Origin: Xiphias gladius
Lineage: Eukaryota; Chordata; Actinopteri; Istiophoriformes; Xiphiidae
Direction: 5' to 3'
Assembly (NCBI RefSeq): GCF_016859285.1
Contig: NC_053412.1
Coordinates: forward strand, 3,088,789-3,152,788
DNA length: 64,000 nt
The stretch's first letter is position 1, and every line of letters starts with the position of its first letter. The position numbers and the translations under genes are program-made. A model generated the notes under the pieces. It had not been told where the DNA came from, ran no database searches, and saw only the letters and a list, made by a program, of their open reading frames with translations. Shown in pieces: positions 1-37,500 of this stretch.

Positions 1-78
1 GGAGACATTTGACGTATTCAAAGGAAAAACAATCAGCCCCTGTGTTGGCCAGACTTCATACAAAATTCCTCCACTTAC

Positions 79-2279
79 AGATAACCAGGAGTTGAGTCTT
101 GTTGGTGACTCGGTTGTTGATCTCCGACGTGTAGCTGCCGCTGTCGTTTCGAGTCAGTCCTTTGATCGTCAGCTCTCCAGTTAAACCATTCAGCAAACCA
201 CGATCTAAGAATATGCACAGACATGGTTGGATTCAGCTGCTAAACTTTACTCGTCTTTTGTTTTTCAGAGGAGCAACAGGTTCCCAGTGTTTGTCACTAA
301 ACAGCAGGCAGCTGGAGAAATCTGCACTTTAAACAGTTAACTTGTTTGTAGTACGGTAAATTTTTGACCCAAGGTAGTTAAGATATTTCTAGTGATCTCC
401 AGTATAACAACAAAAGTCAAGTTTAGAGTTCCCTTAGACTGAAACCCAATGAAAGTCAATCTTAATTCCATTCATTTACCCCTTAATAATTATGTAATTA
501 AGGTTTTTAATTGGGATTTTAACGGGATAATTAATAATTAAATTCATGGATTGCAATACATGTGGGGATTATATGCACAATTTAAGGAGTTTTTAAGGGG
601 TAAAATTTACTTAAACCTTTTTGAGTAAAGTGTTTACACTCAAAATGGACCTCAATGTTTCAATTAAGGTGTAATTTAAGGGATTGCATTGATGATATTT
701 AGTAGCCTTTAGAGATTTTGACCCCCCAAAATATATGACCATCCATTAACTGATCCATCTGGGAAACTTATTACATACATTTTAATGTGATTTTGAGGAA
801 AAAATTCATGTATTTCAGTATATTCAGGTATATTTAATGGATTATCTACTCAGTTAGAGTCATCCTTTATTACAGGTCATTAACTGATTCATCTGGACTA
901 AACCTATTACATACATTTATTCATAATAATAATAATAATGATGATGATAATAATAATAACAATAGTAATAACAGTTTTTATAACACAGTACAGACAGATC
1001 AAAGTTAATGATGAATGAAAATTGATTGAAATGATGAAAAGATAATGGGATAACATGTTGAGATATATCTATTGGATTATCAGCATGATTTTAGGGCTTA
1101 TTTTTACCGTGCATCTTAAAATGAACTTAATGTATCAATTGAGGTGAAAATTCAGGGATTGCATTCAAGATATTTGGTGTTTAAGTTACCTGGTTTACAC
1201 TTGAAAACACACACACAAAAAAAAGAAAAAACAAAACACATAAAACAAACTCCTTAATTTACACCTTGAAATGAACAAATTAATTTGAGAGTGTTACCCT
1301 TTAATTCTAAGGGTTTTTCCCATTGGAAAACTCTGATCCATGAAGGAATGCCATTGAAAATCCCTTGATATATTGAAATCCATTAATTTAACAACACTCA
1401 GTCTCTGAATGTACCTTTAAATTGTCGGTAGGAGTCAGTGTGGTTATCGTACCAATCCATGGCAATGGCAGATCCGTGTTTCCACGTTATGGTGGAGATG
1501 GGATCCGTCACCAAGCCTGGTGAGAGGACAACTGTGTCACCTACTTTCTTGTAGACTGGTATATCTGCAAAATAAAATAAAAACAACGAGACCAGAGAAC
1601 AATTAGTCGACTAATCGACTAATTGTTAATCGATTAATGATACTATGGTAATGATGAATTGTTTTAGCCGCTCATTCACTTTCTCTCATTCCAGCTTCTC
1701 AAACACAAAGATTTGCGGATTTTCTTCGTTTTGCATCATTGTGAAGTGAAAACCTTTTTTTCAAATCTGAAGAAGTAACTCTTGGCTGACGGAAATTATA
1801 ACAGGCATTTTATAGACAAAACGATTAACCGAGAAAATAATTAGAAGATTAATCGATCATGAAAACGAAAGCAGTAGTTGCAACCCAAAGTATACTATCT
1901 CACATTTAACTCTTTAACTGTACTTGGTCTTCAGTATCTGTAAGTGGCTGTTAGTCTGTTTTTTTTTCTAGAAGACGAATATCCATTGAAATGCTCTTTC
2001 AATATCGATTCATAAATAGGATATACGTATTGATAATAATAATTATTTTAATATCTCCACGGTTAATCTCGACGTGGGTATGGCCACAGAATTAAAACTG
2101 AACATGAAGAAAATATAATGCAAAATACGCACAGACAGGCTTCACCTATGTGTCATAATTTTCTAGACATACACATAAAGTAAAATTAGCATTATAGCAG
2201 ACTCGCCTGAGGGAGCTGCCACTGTGTTTAGAGGCAGAGAGACAAGAGACAAAATGGCCAGAATCGTCGGCGGCAACAT
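79..2279 (-). CDS. CD2/SLAM/CD48-like Ig receptor, 5' part
   Basis: Three exons are visible and the gene continues past the left edge. Exon 1 (2207-2279) encodes a 24-residue hydrophobic signal peptide starting MLPPTILAILSLVSL. Exon 2 (1415-1564) and exon 3 (79-204) together encode one V-type Ig domain, with TWKHG in the C-strand region and the F-strand signature NDSGSYTSEI. All junctions are phase 1, typical of Ig genes. The positions that normally hold the two disulfide cysteines are V (B strand, VVLSP) and S (F strand, YTSE); absence of that disulfide is known for the membrane-distal domain of the CD2/SLAM/CD48 family. The first donor reads CAG|GCGAGT, a GC-AG intron, and no GT donor of the right phase is near. 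The C2 domain, membrane segment and tail lie outside the window. Family membership is an inference; a specific orthologue cannot be named. Confidence 0.75.
922..960. repeat. (ATA)/(ATG) trinucleotide repeat
   Basis: Mixed ATA and ATG triplets in an intron of the Ig-like gene. Confidence 0.85.
1600..1886. repeat. TIR-type dispersed repeat (family A)
   Basis: Degraded copy with ATTAGTCGACTAATCGAC at one end and GTAGTTGCAACCC at the other. It shares with many other copies here the words CGATTAATCGA, TCAGAAAATAGTGAAA and TTCTCAAATGTGAGGATTTGC. No coding capacity; likely a MITE. It lies in intron 1 of the Ig-like gene. Confidence 0.6.
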
Positions 2280-3320
2280 CTTCTTTAGTAAATGAAAACG
2301 ACCAAAACGACACGGAAAACATCGGTGATTCTGCTCTTGATATTCAAAGCAATTCGAGGTCATAGAGACGAGAACTAGTGAAAGCTGTAAATGAGAAGAA
2401 GAACAAACCGAAAGTAAAGTAAAGCCGGAAGTAACTCTGTGTCACGTAGTTTGTACTGCGCCAGTCATTTTATCCATCGAGGAATTTAACCCAGAAACTT
2501 CTCGCCGAAGAAAGGCGAAGGCCGCCATTTTGTTTCAGCAGAAACGTCGCTAAATTCACTATGATTTAGTGAAAGTTAAACTTCTAAAAACAAACAGGAA
2601 ATTAAGGAGTGGAGGACGAGTTTCAAATAAAAATAAACATTAAAAAAACAGTAGTTCAATTCCCAGTTAACTACGGCACAGACAGAAAAACCAATCCTCT
2701 CATCGAACTCTTGGAAAGAAAGTAAATTTACCCAAACTTTTCTTTTAAATTAAACTTTGTGAACTCCAGGGCCAAATGAACCTGCTACAAGGGCCCGGGG
2801 CAAATATGAGTCATTTCCCCCCCTGGGGCCTTGGTGGTGCAAAGAAAAACTCACTCAAGAATTCTCCAGGACAGTTTTGACGTACTTCCAGTTTTTGTTT
2901 CTGATTTTTGTTTTTAGAATTTTTAATGATCTAATCATTGCTTTATTGTGAAACACTCGCTGTCTGGTTGAACTGAAATACACAGTCTGTGACAAGGTGT
3001 CACAAGCAAGTCAAAAAAGTAGGAAACCACTCTTCAAGACTAAGAAATAACCTGTCAATTAGGGCACTGAATCCTTAAATCGTTAAGTCTATAGATATGA
3101 CACCAAACTTTTAGTACTGAAAACCGGTCTGAATTTTATTTTTGTTGAATCAGTGTCGAAAGGCATCGTTTAGCTATAAAATGGATATTGTGAGAATTTT
3201 ACGATATAAAAAACATCTTTCAACTTTTTCACTAATATTCTGGACTAATATTCCTAATAGCTACTTAAATACATAAAGAAAGAAGGACCAAGACATAACT
3301 ACAACATAAATCTTAATAAT
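2280..3320. other. Intergenic stretch between Ig gene and abi2
   Basis: About 1 kb lies between the signal-peptide exon of the Ig-like gene and the end of the abi2 3' UTR. It should hold the promoter and 5' UTR of the Ig-like gene just above 2280. I see no further coding exon on either strand. Confidence 0.5.
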
Positions 3321-3326
3321 TTTATT
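3321..3326 (-). terminator. abi2: Candidate abi2 poly(A) signal
   Basis: AATAAA on the minus strand about 2.4 kb beyond the abi2 stop codon. It is the leftmost good hexamer before the neighbouring gene. Other AATAAA hexamers inside the UTR, for example near 4050, could give shorter transcripts. Cleavage would be expected around 3295-3310. Confidence 0.4.
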
Positions 3327-5720
3327 GTTTTTGTTCTCATGATTTTACAAATATGACACTTCTGCAATTCAACTTTAACTGTGCAACACAATGGCATTAT
3401 GGACTGTTAAACTTGACATCCCGAGGGACGTCTGTGACTCCAGGGGCTGTGAATCCTGCAGACCAAGGGCCTAATTTGGGATTTTTTTTCTAAGAGTGTT
3501 ATAAAACAAGAGCCAAGCTTTGCAAGTGATCTTGAGCGTTGCATTTATCATCAGTCATTCATCTCCCTCCCGCCTGTCGGGTTTCTTTGTCCGCAGGATT
3601 CACTAGCAGCTTACGCACAGGATTTTTCACCAGTGACGTAATGACGGCTACTGTCGAGGGGGAGGAAGCCGGGTTCCTCCCCTCCATCCTCCCACACAGG
3701 TCAGAGAGCGACTCCTCGGACGTGGGCTTGAAGTAAAGTTGTACAGTCTCTTTGGATGAGGCTGGTGGTACCTGGTCAGAGCTGCGAGGCTGTTTGTCTT
3801 TTTAAGAATGGGTGATCTCGCCACGTAGGTTTTTGGGACACCAGTACAGATAAAAACAATGGCATGCAAGACTCACATACAGACCCACTTATTATTTCTT
3901 TTTTTTTTTTTTTAATAGAAAATAAAGATTCTGACATAAGTACAAGCACTGAGCCCTCGCAAACACCCAACAGCCAAGCGTATTGGAAACTGTACGGAGG
4001 ACGAACGATGCCGAAACTGATGCCTTTTTTTTTTTTTTAATTTATTATTATTTATTTTTAAATTTATTTCAAAAGGAAGTATCGGGGGCTTGCGACGGTT
4101 AAAACCATTTCAACACAACAGTTGGCTTCTTTTCATATTCAGTAAGTCCTGTTTTGAGGACATGGTACATCTCACATTTATATTATTTCTTCTTCTACAC
4201 CTTTTGTACTACAAATGTATGTGCTTTTGATTTAAAATAATTTGGGAAAACTGATGAAAAAAAAGAAAATGAAGATTTGCAGTTCAACGACAATCCACCC
4301 CACTCTGGCCAATTTATTGCAAATGAAGTGATAACCTCTGAACAGCAACACACACTTCAATATGGCACAAGCATCTTAGAAATGACCTAAATGCATCGTT
4401 GTTGTTGTGGGTGAATATCAAAAACCAAACCACACCATATCTAAAAATATTAAGACATTAATCATCAGTAGAGCAGAAAAGAAAAGTTTTTTTCCCCCTC
4501 GTTGAAACATGCAGTTTGCTCCTCTGCAAGCAAAACTCGATTCTGGACCCCTTGGTACAACGCCAAAAATAATGTTTAAAAAAAAAAAAAAAAATCTTCG
4601 TCTCGAATGCATATGAACACTGCAAACGATTAGTGCGCCAGTTGAGCTAATATATTTCTTCTATTATTCATGTGAGGAGCTGCAGACTAAGACCTCAAAA
4701 TCCAGGTCATTGTGCAATTGAGGATCTCTCGCTTTCCTCTCTTATTTGAGGGCTGGATGAAGATTCCTTCACTCGAACAATGCACAATGGCCAGCAGAGT
4801 GAAGCATGTAGTGACTAAACTCGCCCCCTTCGAGTTCAACCTCGGACTTGCGTGGCGCAAAACATTTCAAATAATTAAATAAACTTTGAAAAAAATAAGG
4901 AAAATTCTGGATTTAAAGCACTCCTGGGGCTTTCTGTTTGCTTTCAGAGGTCTTTTCTGACCCACTTTTATCTAGCTCCCTGTGTGTCACCTTAAGACAT
5001 TTGATGTGCTTATCTTAGTAAATGTCAGCTTTGGCACACTCCCTGCTGAGTTACCTAACTAAAGGTTTTGTCAAGTACAGAAACTACTATTTTTTCCCAC
5101 CGAGGATATTGTTGTTGCATCACACTTTAAATACAGAGAGGAGTATTTTTCTCTAAAATGTCTCTGGAGTGTTAAGGAGAAAATCTACAAATGAAGATAT
5201 TCTCCTCCAGCCCTTTCTCCTGAGGCTGCGACATGGTCATCCCCGACTAAACCCCTCTCAGCAGCCCCATCTACCTGCTCAGCATTTATCCCACTACAAA
5301 ATCAAAATAAATATTGTTTAAAATAAGGGAAAATTGGTAAAATCAGAAAGAAGCAAAATCAATGTAGTGGCCTCATAATGTAACACAAAACTCTCAAAAT
5401 ACGTAACTCCATCACCGTCCAGTTCTCCTCAGTCAAATAAAGAAACAAAGAAAGAAATATTACAGGGAAGGATATATCTAGAGTAGTGGTTGTTTTACAA
5501 CGGCGACTATGTCGAGAAAATGACTGGGCATCAGTTTGTCATGTTGCAACTTCTTTAAAAACTGCTTCCTCTCTCACTCGCCCCTTTTTTCTCTATTCGC
5601 CTGGAGGTGATCAAACTCTGTCTGATTAAAGTCTTTGACCTTTAACCCTCAGCTCCCCTCCCCTCCCCCATCAAACGCTCCTCCCGCTCCTCTTCCTCGT
5701 CCACTCGGAGGGGGGATTGT
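3327..5720 (-). other. abi2: abi2 3' UTR
   Basis: About 2.4 kb follows the abi2 stop with no coding exon on either strand. It is AT-rich with poly-T/poly-A runs. I infer a long 3' UTR because nothing else occupies the stretch and a poly(A) signal closes it. Confidence 0.5.
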
Positions 5721-30196
<24,476 letters not shown>

Positions 30197-30202
30197 TTTA
30201 AT
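30197..30202 (-). terminator. cyp20a1: Candidate cyp20a1 poly(A) signal (ATTAAA)
   Basis: ATTAAA on the minus strand about 610 bases after the cyp20a1 stop, the last plausible hexamer before the repeat-rich intergenic stretch. The intervening 30203-30813 would be the 3' UTR. This is the weaker of the two common hexamers. Confidence 0.35.
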
Positions 30203-30813
30203 CATATGTAAGATATCTTTACAAAAAGGACTGAAATGTTTAAACGCCATGTGGCCTTTTTTAATAGACAAACAGGCCCCGTGTCACTGGAAATGCTGAC
30301 TCAAGGCAGTTGTTCTAAGAATTATAGAAAAACTTCTGGCGGCACAATTTGTGTTTCTCGGCGTTGTGGAGTATTAAGGTAGTGAATTTTCCTCCCTTAG
30401 AACAGATGGAGTCTTCAACAAGTGCAAATTTGACCTGTGGACAGACAAGGTAATAATGTGCTTCAGGCTTCAGCTGAAAAAGCACCAGAAAGACAACCGG
30501 GGGGGAATTACAGTGGTGGTGCAACTTGAGTGCAAAGAACGCACTGACTGTACATACAAAAATTCCACCAAGTTAAGAAAAAGCCTTCAAGAATGGTGCA
30601 AATCAAGAGTTTAATTCCCAAAAAGTGTCAACTATCGGAACGTTTTTTTAAAAAGACGGGAGGCAACGTGAGTCATGGGCTGAAAAAATGATGGATTTTC
30701 AACATTCGACAGACACTTTGCTGGTAATTCCTTTAACCAAGATGTTAAATATATTCCTTTTTTGGAACAGGACTCCTCAGCTCCTCTGCCTCCGGTGGTT
30801 TTAACGACTAGTT

Positions 30814-33800
30814 CTAGCTTCTTGGGCTGACGGTGATCCAGGTTTCGTCCTTAGGAGTGGATACCAGCTCAGATCTGACCTCCATGACTTGTCCTTTCAA
30901 CTTTTGAAGCTTCAGCTGCCGCGCCAAAGTGCTGAGCAGGACACTAGCTACAGTGTAGGCAAACCTGGCAGAGAGACAAAAGCTTCGCTGAAGTATGCTG
31001 GATATCCAATCACAGAGAGTTAGTCCTGATCATTTAATGTAAGTCAGTTCACATGTGCCTGAAATCAGGACAAGTCTATAGAATTTCACCAGACTGTTTT
31101 GGAACTAAATGACTGCACTGTGGGTCCAAAAGTCCGATACTCTCATCCCTTCGCACAGCCCCCAGTTAGAGGGATAATAACACATGGCCTTGAGCGTGGA
31201 GTTTGCGTTTTAATGTTAGTCTTTACCTGAGCTCCGGGCATGTTTGATTCCCCGAGAAGCCGAGCAGACAGAAGCTCTTCGTGGCTGATTCCTCCTCAAA
31301 TCGATCCGGGTCAAACCTGAAAGATGTCACAGTGATCACCTTATCAGGCACTGGACAAACCAATATGATAAACCCACAAAAAAAAAAAGAAAAAAAAAAA
31401 AGCCAACCTGTGATGCTGTTATGCTATGCTATTTTCGTCCATTTGTGTAAAGCAAACCTGTATGGGGTGGTCCAGGTGTCAGAATCTTGCAGGACTACTC
31501 CTAAAGCATAGATCACCAAAGTCTGAAATATGACAAGGACAATATCTTACCCTTTTGGACCTAGTAAGTACACGTTCCTTAATATTATTATTGACATTTT
31601 TTTCCCACTCTAATATAACTAGTGTTTCTTTTGGACCCCAGGAAAAGTGTCTGGCTGTAATAATGTGACAAAGAGCAGAGGAGAAACAGACAGACAGAGG
31701 GCCACAGACGGCTGGAAACCGGATACCTCTTTGGGGATGACGTGTTGATCGACTTTGCCCTCCACTTCCTGAAGCCGAGCCGCGACGGGGGTCAGCTTGG
31801 CAGTCCGCACCGTCTCGTTGAGGACCTGCCGGCAGTATCTTTTCAAGGACAGAAATTTAATAAGGTCAAGCCAGTGAAACGCACAAACCGTGTCTGGATG
31901 TGCCTCAACGTGGAGGAGGATTCAACAGTTCATCCTCACAGGTACTGGTGGTGTATCTGTCTCCTTAAATAATGCAACAAGAGTGTTAAATGTTCAGGTT
32001 GAATCAGAATCGCATCAGTGGCAAAGCACTTACAGCCTTTAAATGTCTGAAACTTTGACCTTGAATTATGATGCCTCTATCTGGGAAACCTGTGTAATTT
32101 TCTTTAACGATTAAACAAAGAAACGATATACGTCGTCCCTCCATGTTTGACTTTAACTGCACCGATGTCAGACGTCTAGTCAGAGATTTAAGCCAGGTCC
32201 GAAGAGCTTACCTAAGCTGAGGGATCTTGTCCAGGGAAACTGGATCCGAACCCAAAACCTCCTCCAGCTCCTGGTACAGCTTGTCCTGCACTTCCTCTGA
32301 GGTGGACAGGAAGTGAAGTGCCCAGATACACACTGCCAAATCACAACATTTTACACTGAAGCTTTAGGGATTCATCTGGAAAAGGAGTGTACTTAGTCTA
32401 GGAGGCTTTAGAAGCTATTTAATCATTTTAACCATAGAATAATGTGATATTTTGCAAGTAATTAAAAAAAATGCTTAAAAGTGAATTAAAGAGACTAAAA
32501 ATATCTGCTCAAATTAATAATTTCACTTTAACTTCCTTTCTGTGATCCCCTATGACGTGAAACTGAGGAGATTAGTTGATTGCTTTTAGAGTTGAAACAA
32601 TTCTATTTGATTTGTTGACAGAAAATTAACTGTCATCTATTTTGAAAACTAAATATCATTAATATCATTTAAATAATGTCAAACACTTCACACTGGTTTT
32701 CTTCACATTCCTCCGACGTGCAGATTTGCTGCTTCTTTCCATTTTACATACTGTAGCTAAACTAAATTTCGTGGGGTTTTCGAGGGTTTGTCAGACTCTC
32801 GACTGGGCCCCGGGAAATCGGGATTTATTTCAGTTAATCAAGAAAGTAATCATCAACGAATATAATTGTTAGTTGCAACCCTAATTCAGTTATCAATCAA
32901 TCTGTTTGATTGGGAGAATTGATCTCCAACTGTTTTGATAGTTACACATACAGTTGGCAGTGATGACGCATCCAGCCAAAGTGAAAACCATGCAGTCCTC
33001 CATGATCTGAAACAAACAACAGAATTCTTAGCAACTTTTTCAGAGCTTTGTGGGAACCGCGAAGATCTTTCAGTTATCTCTTAGGTTTTAAACCAGAGTG
33101 GGAGACTTCATCGGGATTCACCTGTCGTTCTGTGAGGCTGGACTGAAGCAGAGTGTCGACAAACACCGTCTGCTTCCTCTGGGCTTTTCTCTCCTTCGCC
33201 ACTGACAGCAGCACAGACTCCATCTCTGACAGAGCTGAACACCCGGGAAGAAAGAATAATAAGACACTGTCGTTTGACTTCAGTTACTTTTTTTTTTTAT
33301 ATTTAAGGCCCGACGCTCATAACTGAGTTTACAGGTTAGAGACCCTGCATTTCAAGAATCCATCTTGTTTCCGGTCCTTCAGACAGCATATCCGAGATTA
33401 ACTCCAGCCAGGAGCCGAGTGCCTGGAATAGTTCACATCAGCCAGTTCACATAGTTCACATCAGCTTACAATGGTGCAAACCTCACTCACCCTTCTCATA
33501 ATGTCCTTTTCTGCTGGAGCTCTTCTCCAGGGAGCCGTCCAAGTAGCCTTTCCCGATTTCTGACCAGATCTGGCGGTGTAAGCGGAATGATGGAAGATGC
33601 CAAAAATCAATCAAGTTATCCATTTCAACAGAACTTTAATAGGCCAAGTTCTTGGTTTATAGGACATTTCTAACCCCCACGGAAAATGGGAAACCTTTCT
33701 TTTCTCGGGCCGAATGAACAGAGCCGTTGGTAGAGGCACTGACGAGACTGAAATATGAAGAACCCGCTCACTACAGCAATGTCGGTGCCTTTACTCTGCC

Positions 33801-36066
33801 CATTTAACTATATAGTGCTGAGATGCCCCATTTTCTGTCCACTAAATTGGAAATACTGTACAAGTGGAGAAAAAGTAATCTGGTATATTTACACTGAAAT
33901 CACCAAAAGATATTGGTGTCAGTGTCCTGACAAAGAGCAAGGGCTTCTTTGTAGACATTCAACAAATACGCACGAAGAAGTCGATTGTAGAAGATGCACA
34001 GGACCACATTTTAACACCCACAGGAGCAGAGAAAAAGACCAGAATCCAACGCACAGAAATCAGCTGGGGTTTGTATAAGGCGTAAACCCTTTTCTCCACT
34101 AGAAAAACTCTCCCTCCACTGTCACTCTGGCTCTCTTCCTACAGGCAGGGGATGTTTATGGTGTTGAAAGCAGACCGCCTCACCGCGTCATGGTTCCTGC
34201 GGAAGGAAATGACCTCCGTGTCGTCTTTGAAGCGCTCACCCAGAGCCAGCTGGGTGACGGTCTTCATGGCCAGACCCAGCAGGTGGGCACACAGTGGGGT
34301 GTGCTGAGCCTCTGGGAACGACTTCCACTTTCCAACCAGCTCCTCCACCAGCTAGGAAACAAAACACGATTACAGAGGATATAGTTGATCATTTTTAATA
34401 CTTCTATATCAAATATATCAGTGGGTCGTGTTGAAGTTTTGCCTCGTCACTAGAGGTACGAACCTTGAGCACAAGAGGGAAGTTGTTCTTCAGCGTGTTG
34501 TTGATGGCACTCTCATACACCTTTTTCCTTATCACGGTCTCATTGGCCCCGCCTCCCGACCCTGACTGGTAACCTAGCAACGACTTCAGCATCGTCTCAA
34601 AGGAGTCGGCTGAGGGGAGCAGAGAGGAAGAGTTTTTGTTTACCGCAGCACAAAGAACGGTGATGATGGCATCATATCCTTCACTGAAGGGGATCAGCGG
34701 TGCAGTGTTTGGAGCGTCGATATGTCCCACTGTGTTAATATTCCTTCATGCCGGTGGACTTACTGGTGTGGTTGGGGTTGATGTGTTGCCGTAGCTGGTT
34801 CACAGAGCCCAGGCTGACCACCGGCCGACCGCCGAACCAGAACGACGCCACGGACCCATACTCCTGATGCAGACTGACGAGGAACTCGTGCAGACTGCCC
34901 CTGTTCACAATGTCCTGCAGGTTCCCATCCCTGAGAGAGCAGAAAGCCATGGGTATGTGTCTGATGCGAAAAGCCAGTCATGCACGTTCGCTACACACAA
35001 CCCCGTATGTGTGATATGTGTGATAAGTCATTGGGAGGTCGCTTCCTACAAAAAGTCTATCAGCTGAACAAATCTTGAATCATTGTTAAAAAATTACAAT
35101 CAATAATGTACCACAAACATATGCTTTATGTTGAAGAAGGGTAAAAACTTCATCAGCACATTGGACTCGTAGGGAGCCATTTATAAATGACAGGACTTGT
35201 ACAGGGAAGCTGGTTAATTGGGTCATATGAATTTTCCAAAATCCTTTTGCTGAATAAAAGTTAGTAGCAGCTGCAAAGCCAGAGGTAAATATATACACTC
35301 ACTTCTCATCTGTGGGGTTGAGACCTGGGATGCCAGAGGCCCTTCTGGATGACTGAAAATAGGGTTAGAAATGGGATTGCGCGGTCAATGTCAGTTAAGT
35401 GAGTGACTTGTTGTTTGTACAGTCTATGTTAGTACATACATATATGAGTGTACCGTCTACGCGCTCACACACGGTCTTCTCCAATGAGCTGACAGATCGG
35501 CTAAGCCTGTCCCGAACCCAGCTAGCGCCGATAACTTTGTGTTCCATTAAGTCACTTGGAATCCCATAGAGAAATATGACAATTTAGAGGCTCTTCGCCT
35601 AATGGCAACCACACACATTCTAAGACACCACCAAAGGTCCCCTAGATCAATTACTTGGATCTTCGGATAAAGTCGGCATACAAGCGGCGTACTTTGCAGC
35701 ATTTGATTTCTAGGTAATTAGGTAGGTAATTACTCGTTGCCGCCCGTTGTGAGTTTTTTTCTCCACCGAAGCTTGTTCTTGTTAGGTGTGTTGGATGAGC
35801 ACCAAAATTAGAAGAAAAAAAAAAAGCTCGTAAGGATTCGGTTTATTTCTTATACGAGACGTTACCGCTTGTCAAAGAGAAAGGAAACGATAAATTGACA
35901 CGTTTTTTTGGGAGGACACTGGCGTAACAATGTACCGGGATAACGGCCAGCTAACCGCTAACTTAAAGCTAACTTGAAACTTGCAGTGACATACCGGGTA
36001 CAAGTAGAGAACAGCGCCGACTAAAATGATGACAAACGTGACAGCAAAGATGGCAAAGTCCAGCAT
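30814..36066 (-). CDS. cyp20a1: Cytochrome P450 20A1, complete
   Basis: Thirteen exons: 35995-36066, 35303-35352, 34764-34930, 34464-34609, 34184-34351, 33491-33569, 33122-33234, 32952-33006, 32212-32332, 31727-31838, 31458-31522, 31227-31316, 30814-30964. They join to 462 aa, the same length as human CYP20A1. The start MLDFAIFAVTFV with LVGAVLYLYP is an N-terminal membrane anchor. The K-helix ExxR is E332-R335 (NETVRTAKLTP). The heme-ligand Cys is C409 in GFSGNQTCPELR. CYP20A1 is an orphan P450 with atypical motifs; this copy also lacks the usual basic residue two before the Cys, as in human. The I-helix region (FTLAGCVITAN) lacks a standard AGxDT. One acceptor (CTTGAAAAG at 31839) is pyrimidine-poor, but phase and homology support it. 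The neighbour is abi2, as in human 2q33. Confidence 0.96.
31227..31316 (-). CDS. cyp20a1: cyp20a1 heme-binding exon
   Basis: Encodes FDPDRFEEES and the heme-binding loop GFSGNQTCPELR, residues about 384-413. The Cys ligand falls at residue 409. The loop departs from the general P450 pattern FxxGxRxCxG, a known feature of the CYP20 family. Confidence 0.93.
32588..32885. repeat. TIR-type dispersed repeat (family A)
   Basis: Copy in a cyp20a1 intron, from TTAGAGTTGAAACAATTC to GTTAGTTGCAACCCT. Confidence 0.55.
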
Positions 36067-36180
36067 GACTGCTCGCTCTTAACAGCACTATTTTTACACT
36101 GAACTCATGAATATCTGGAGATTTCCAAGCCAACTCTTTTAAGTCACCGTTACCACGTCAACAGAAAGTGCAGGGGCAGG
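36067..36180 (-). promoter_or_regulatory. cyp20a1: cyp20a1 5' UTR / proximal promoter
   Basis: Short stretch upstream of the cyp20a1 ATG. I infer the promoter from position alone; no TATA box or other element is clear. Confidence 0.3.
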
Positions 36181-36469
36181 AGGATTTCTGTGTTCGACTA
36201 CACAGTCTGGACGGCAGTCAGAGGAAACTAATCAAAAGGGGTGAAATCGATACTGAACCCACTTTCGACAAAAAGTTTTTTTTATTTTTTTTTATTAATA
36301 AATCATTTACTAATATTTTTTGGATCAGTTTTGAGCCATTAAAAAGGAACGACTTTTGGGTTGCCAAGTTGTGGGAAAACCCTACTCCAAACAACAGAAC
36401 AGGGAGTTCTTTCTTTTCACCTAGTTCAGTTTTAAGTTTAAGTTTTCACTTTTCCGGTTTAATGAATAT

Positions 36470-36940
36470 TATGATATTACTTATATACTGTCTTACTTAT
36501 ATAAGTACAATTATCTATAGGTATAATTTAACCTTTAATCGGAAGCAAAGAAACATTATTAAAAAAAAATCAATTACAGTACATGTATTTAAAAAAACCT
36601 TGATCTATACTCATAAGTATTTTTACTCAACTACAGTTATGAAGCACTAGTACTTTACTAGAATATTACCATTTTATGTTACTTCATGCATCTAATCTAC
36701 TACATTTCTTTCCCAAAACTATTATTACTTTACCAGCTACAACATCAAAGTACTACTCATGTTCATGCCTCAACAACATTTGTTACTTGAAGTACATTTT
36801 GTTGGTAATATTTTTGACTTTCATCTAGCAACAGTTTGAAGACAGGACTTTTACTTGTAATGGAGTATTTTTATAGTGTAGTATTGCTAGTTTTAGTGGT
36901 AAATGAGCTTGATACCTCGTCCACCACTGCTCTTTCCACT
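36470..36940 (+). repeat. Degraded dispersed repeat (TACTT/AAGTA-rich)
   Basis: Sequence rich in TACTTTACT, AAGTACATTT and AATGGAGTATTTTTA and ending CCACCACTG resembles a very common percomorph interspersed repeat of the same wording. It directly flanks the N gap on the left. The name of the family is not something I can assign. Confidence 0.55.
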
Positions 36941-37000
36941 CTGTATATTATCATCGTACCTGATAAAGAGGAATGGCGACCTAGAAAAGTTAGAAATTGG

Positions 37001-37500
37001 NNNNNNNNNNNNNNNNNNNNNNNNNNNNNNNNNNNNNNNNNNNNNNNNNNNNNNNNNNNNNNNNNNNNNNNNNNNNNNNNNNNNNNNNNNNNNNNNNNNN
37101 NNNNNNNNNNNNNNNNNNNNNNNNNNNNNNNNNNNNNNNNNNNNNNNNNNNNNNNNNNNNNNNNNNNNNNNNNNNNNNNNNNNNNNNNNNNNNNNNNNNN
37201 NNNNNNNNNNNNNNNNNNNNNNNNNNNNNNNNNNNNNNNNNNNNNNNNNNNNNNNNNNNNNNNNNNNNNNNNNNNNNNNNNNNNNNNNNNNNNNNNNNNN
37301 NNNNNNNNNNNNNNNNNNNNNNNNNNNNNNNNNNNNNNNNNNNNNNNNNNNNNNNNNNNNNNNNNNNNNNNNNNNNNNNNNNNNNNNNNNNNNNNNNNNN
37401 NNNNNNNNNNNNNNNNNNNNNNNNNNNNNNNNNNNNNNNNNNNNNNNNNNNNNNNNNNNNNNNNNNNNNNNNNNNNNNNNNNNNNNNNNNNNNNNNNNNN
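37001..37500. other. Assembly gap, exactly 500 N
   Basis: A run of 500 N. A round length usually means a placeholder gap of unknown true size. Repeat sequence borders it on both sides. Reading frames drawn through the N run are artefacts. Confidence 0.98.
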
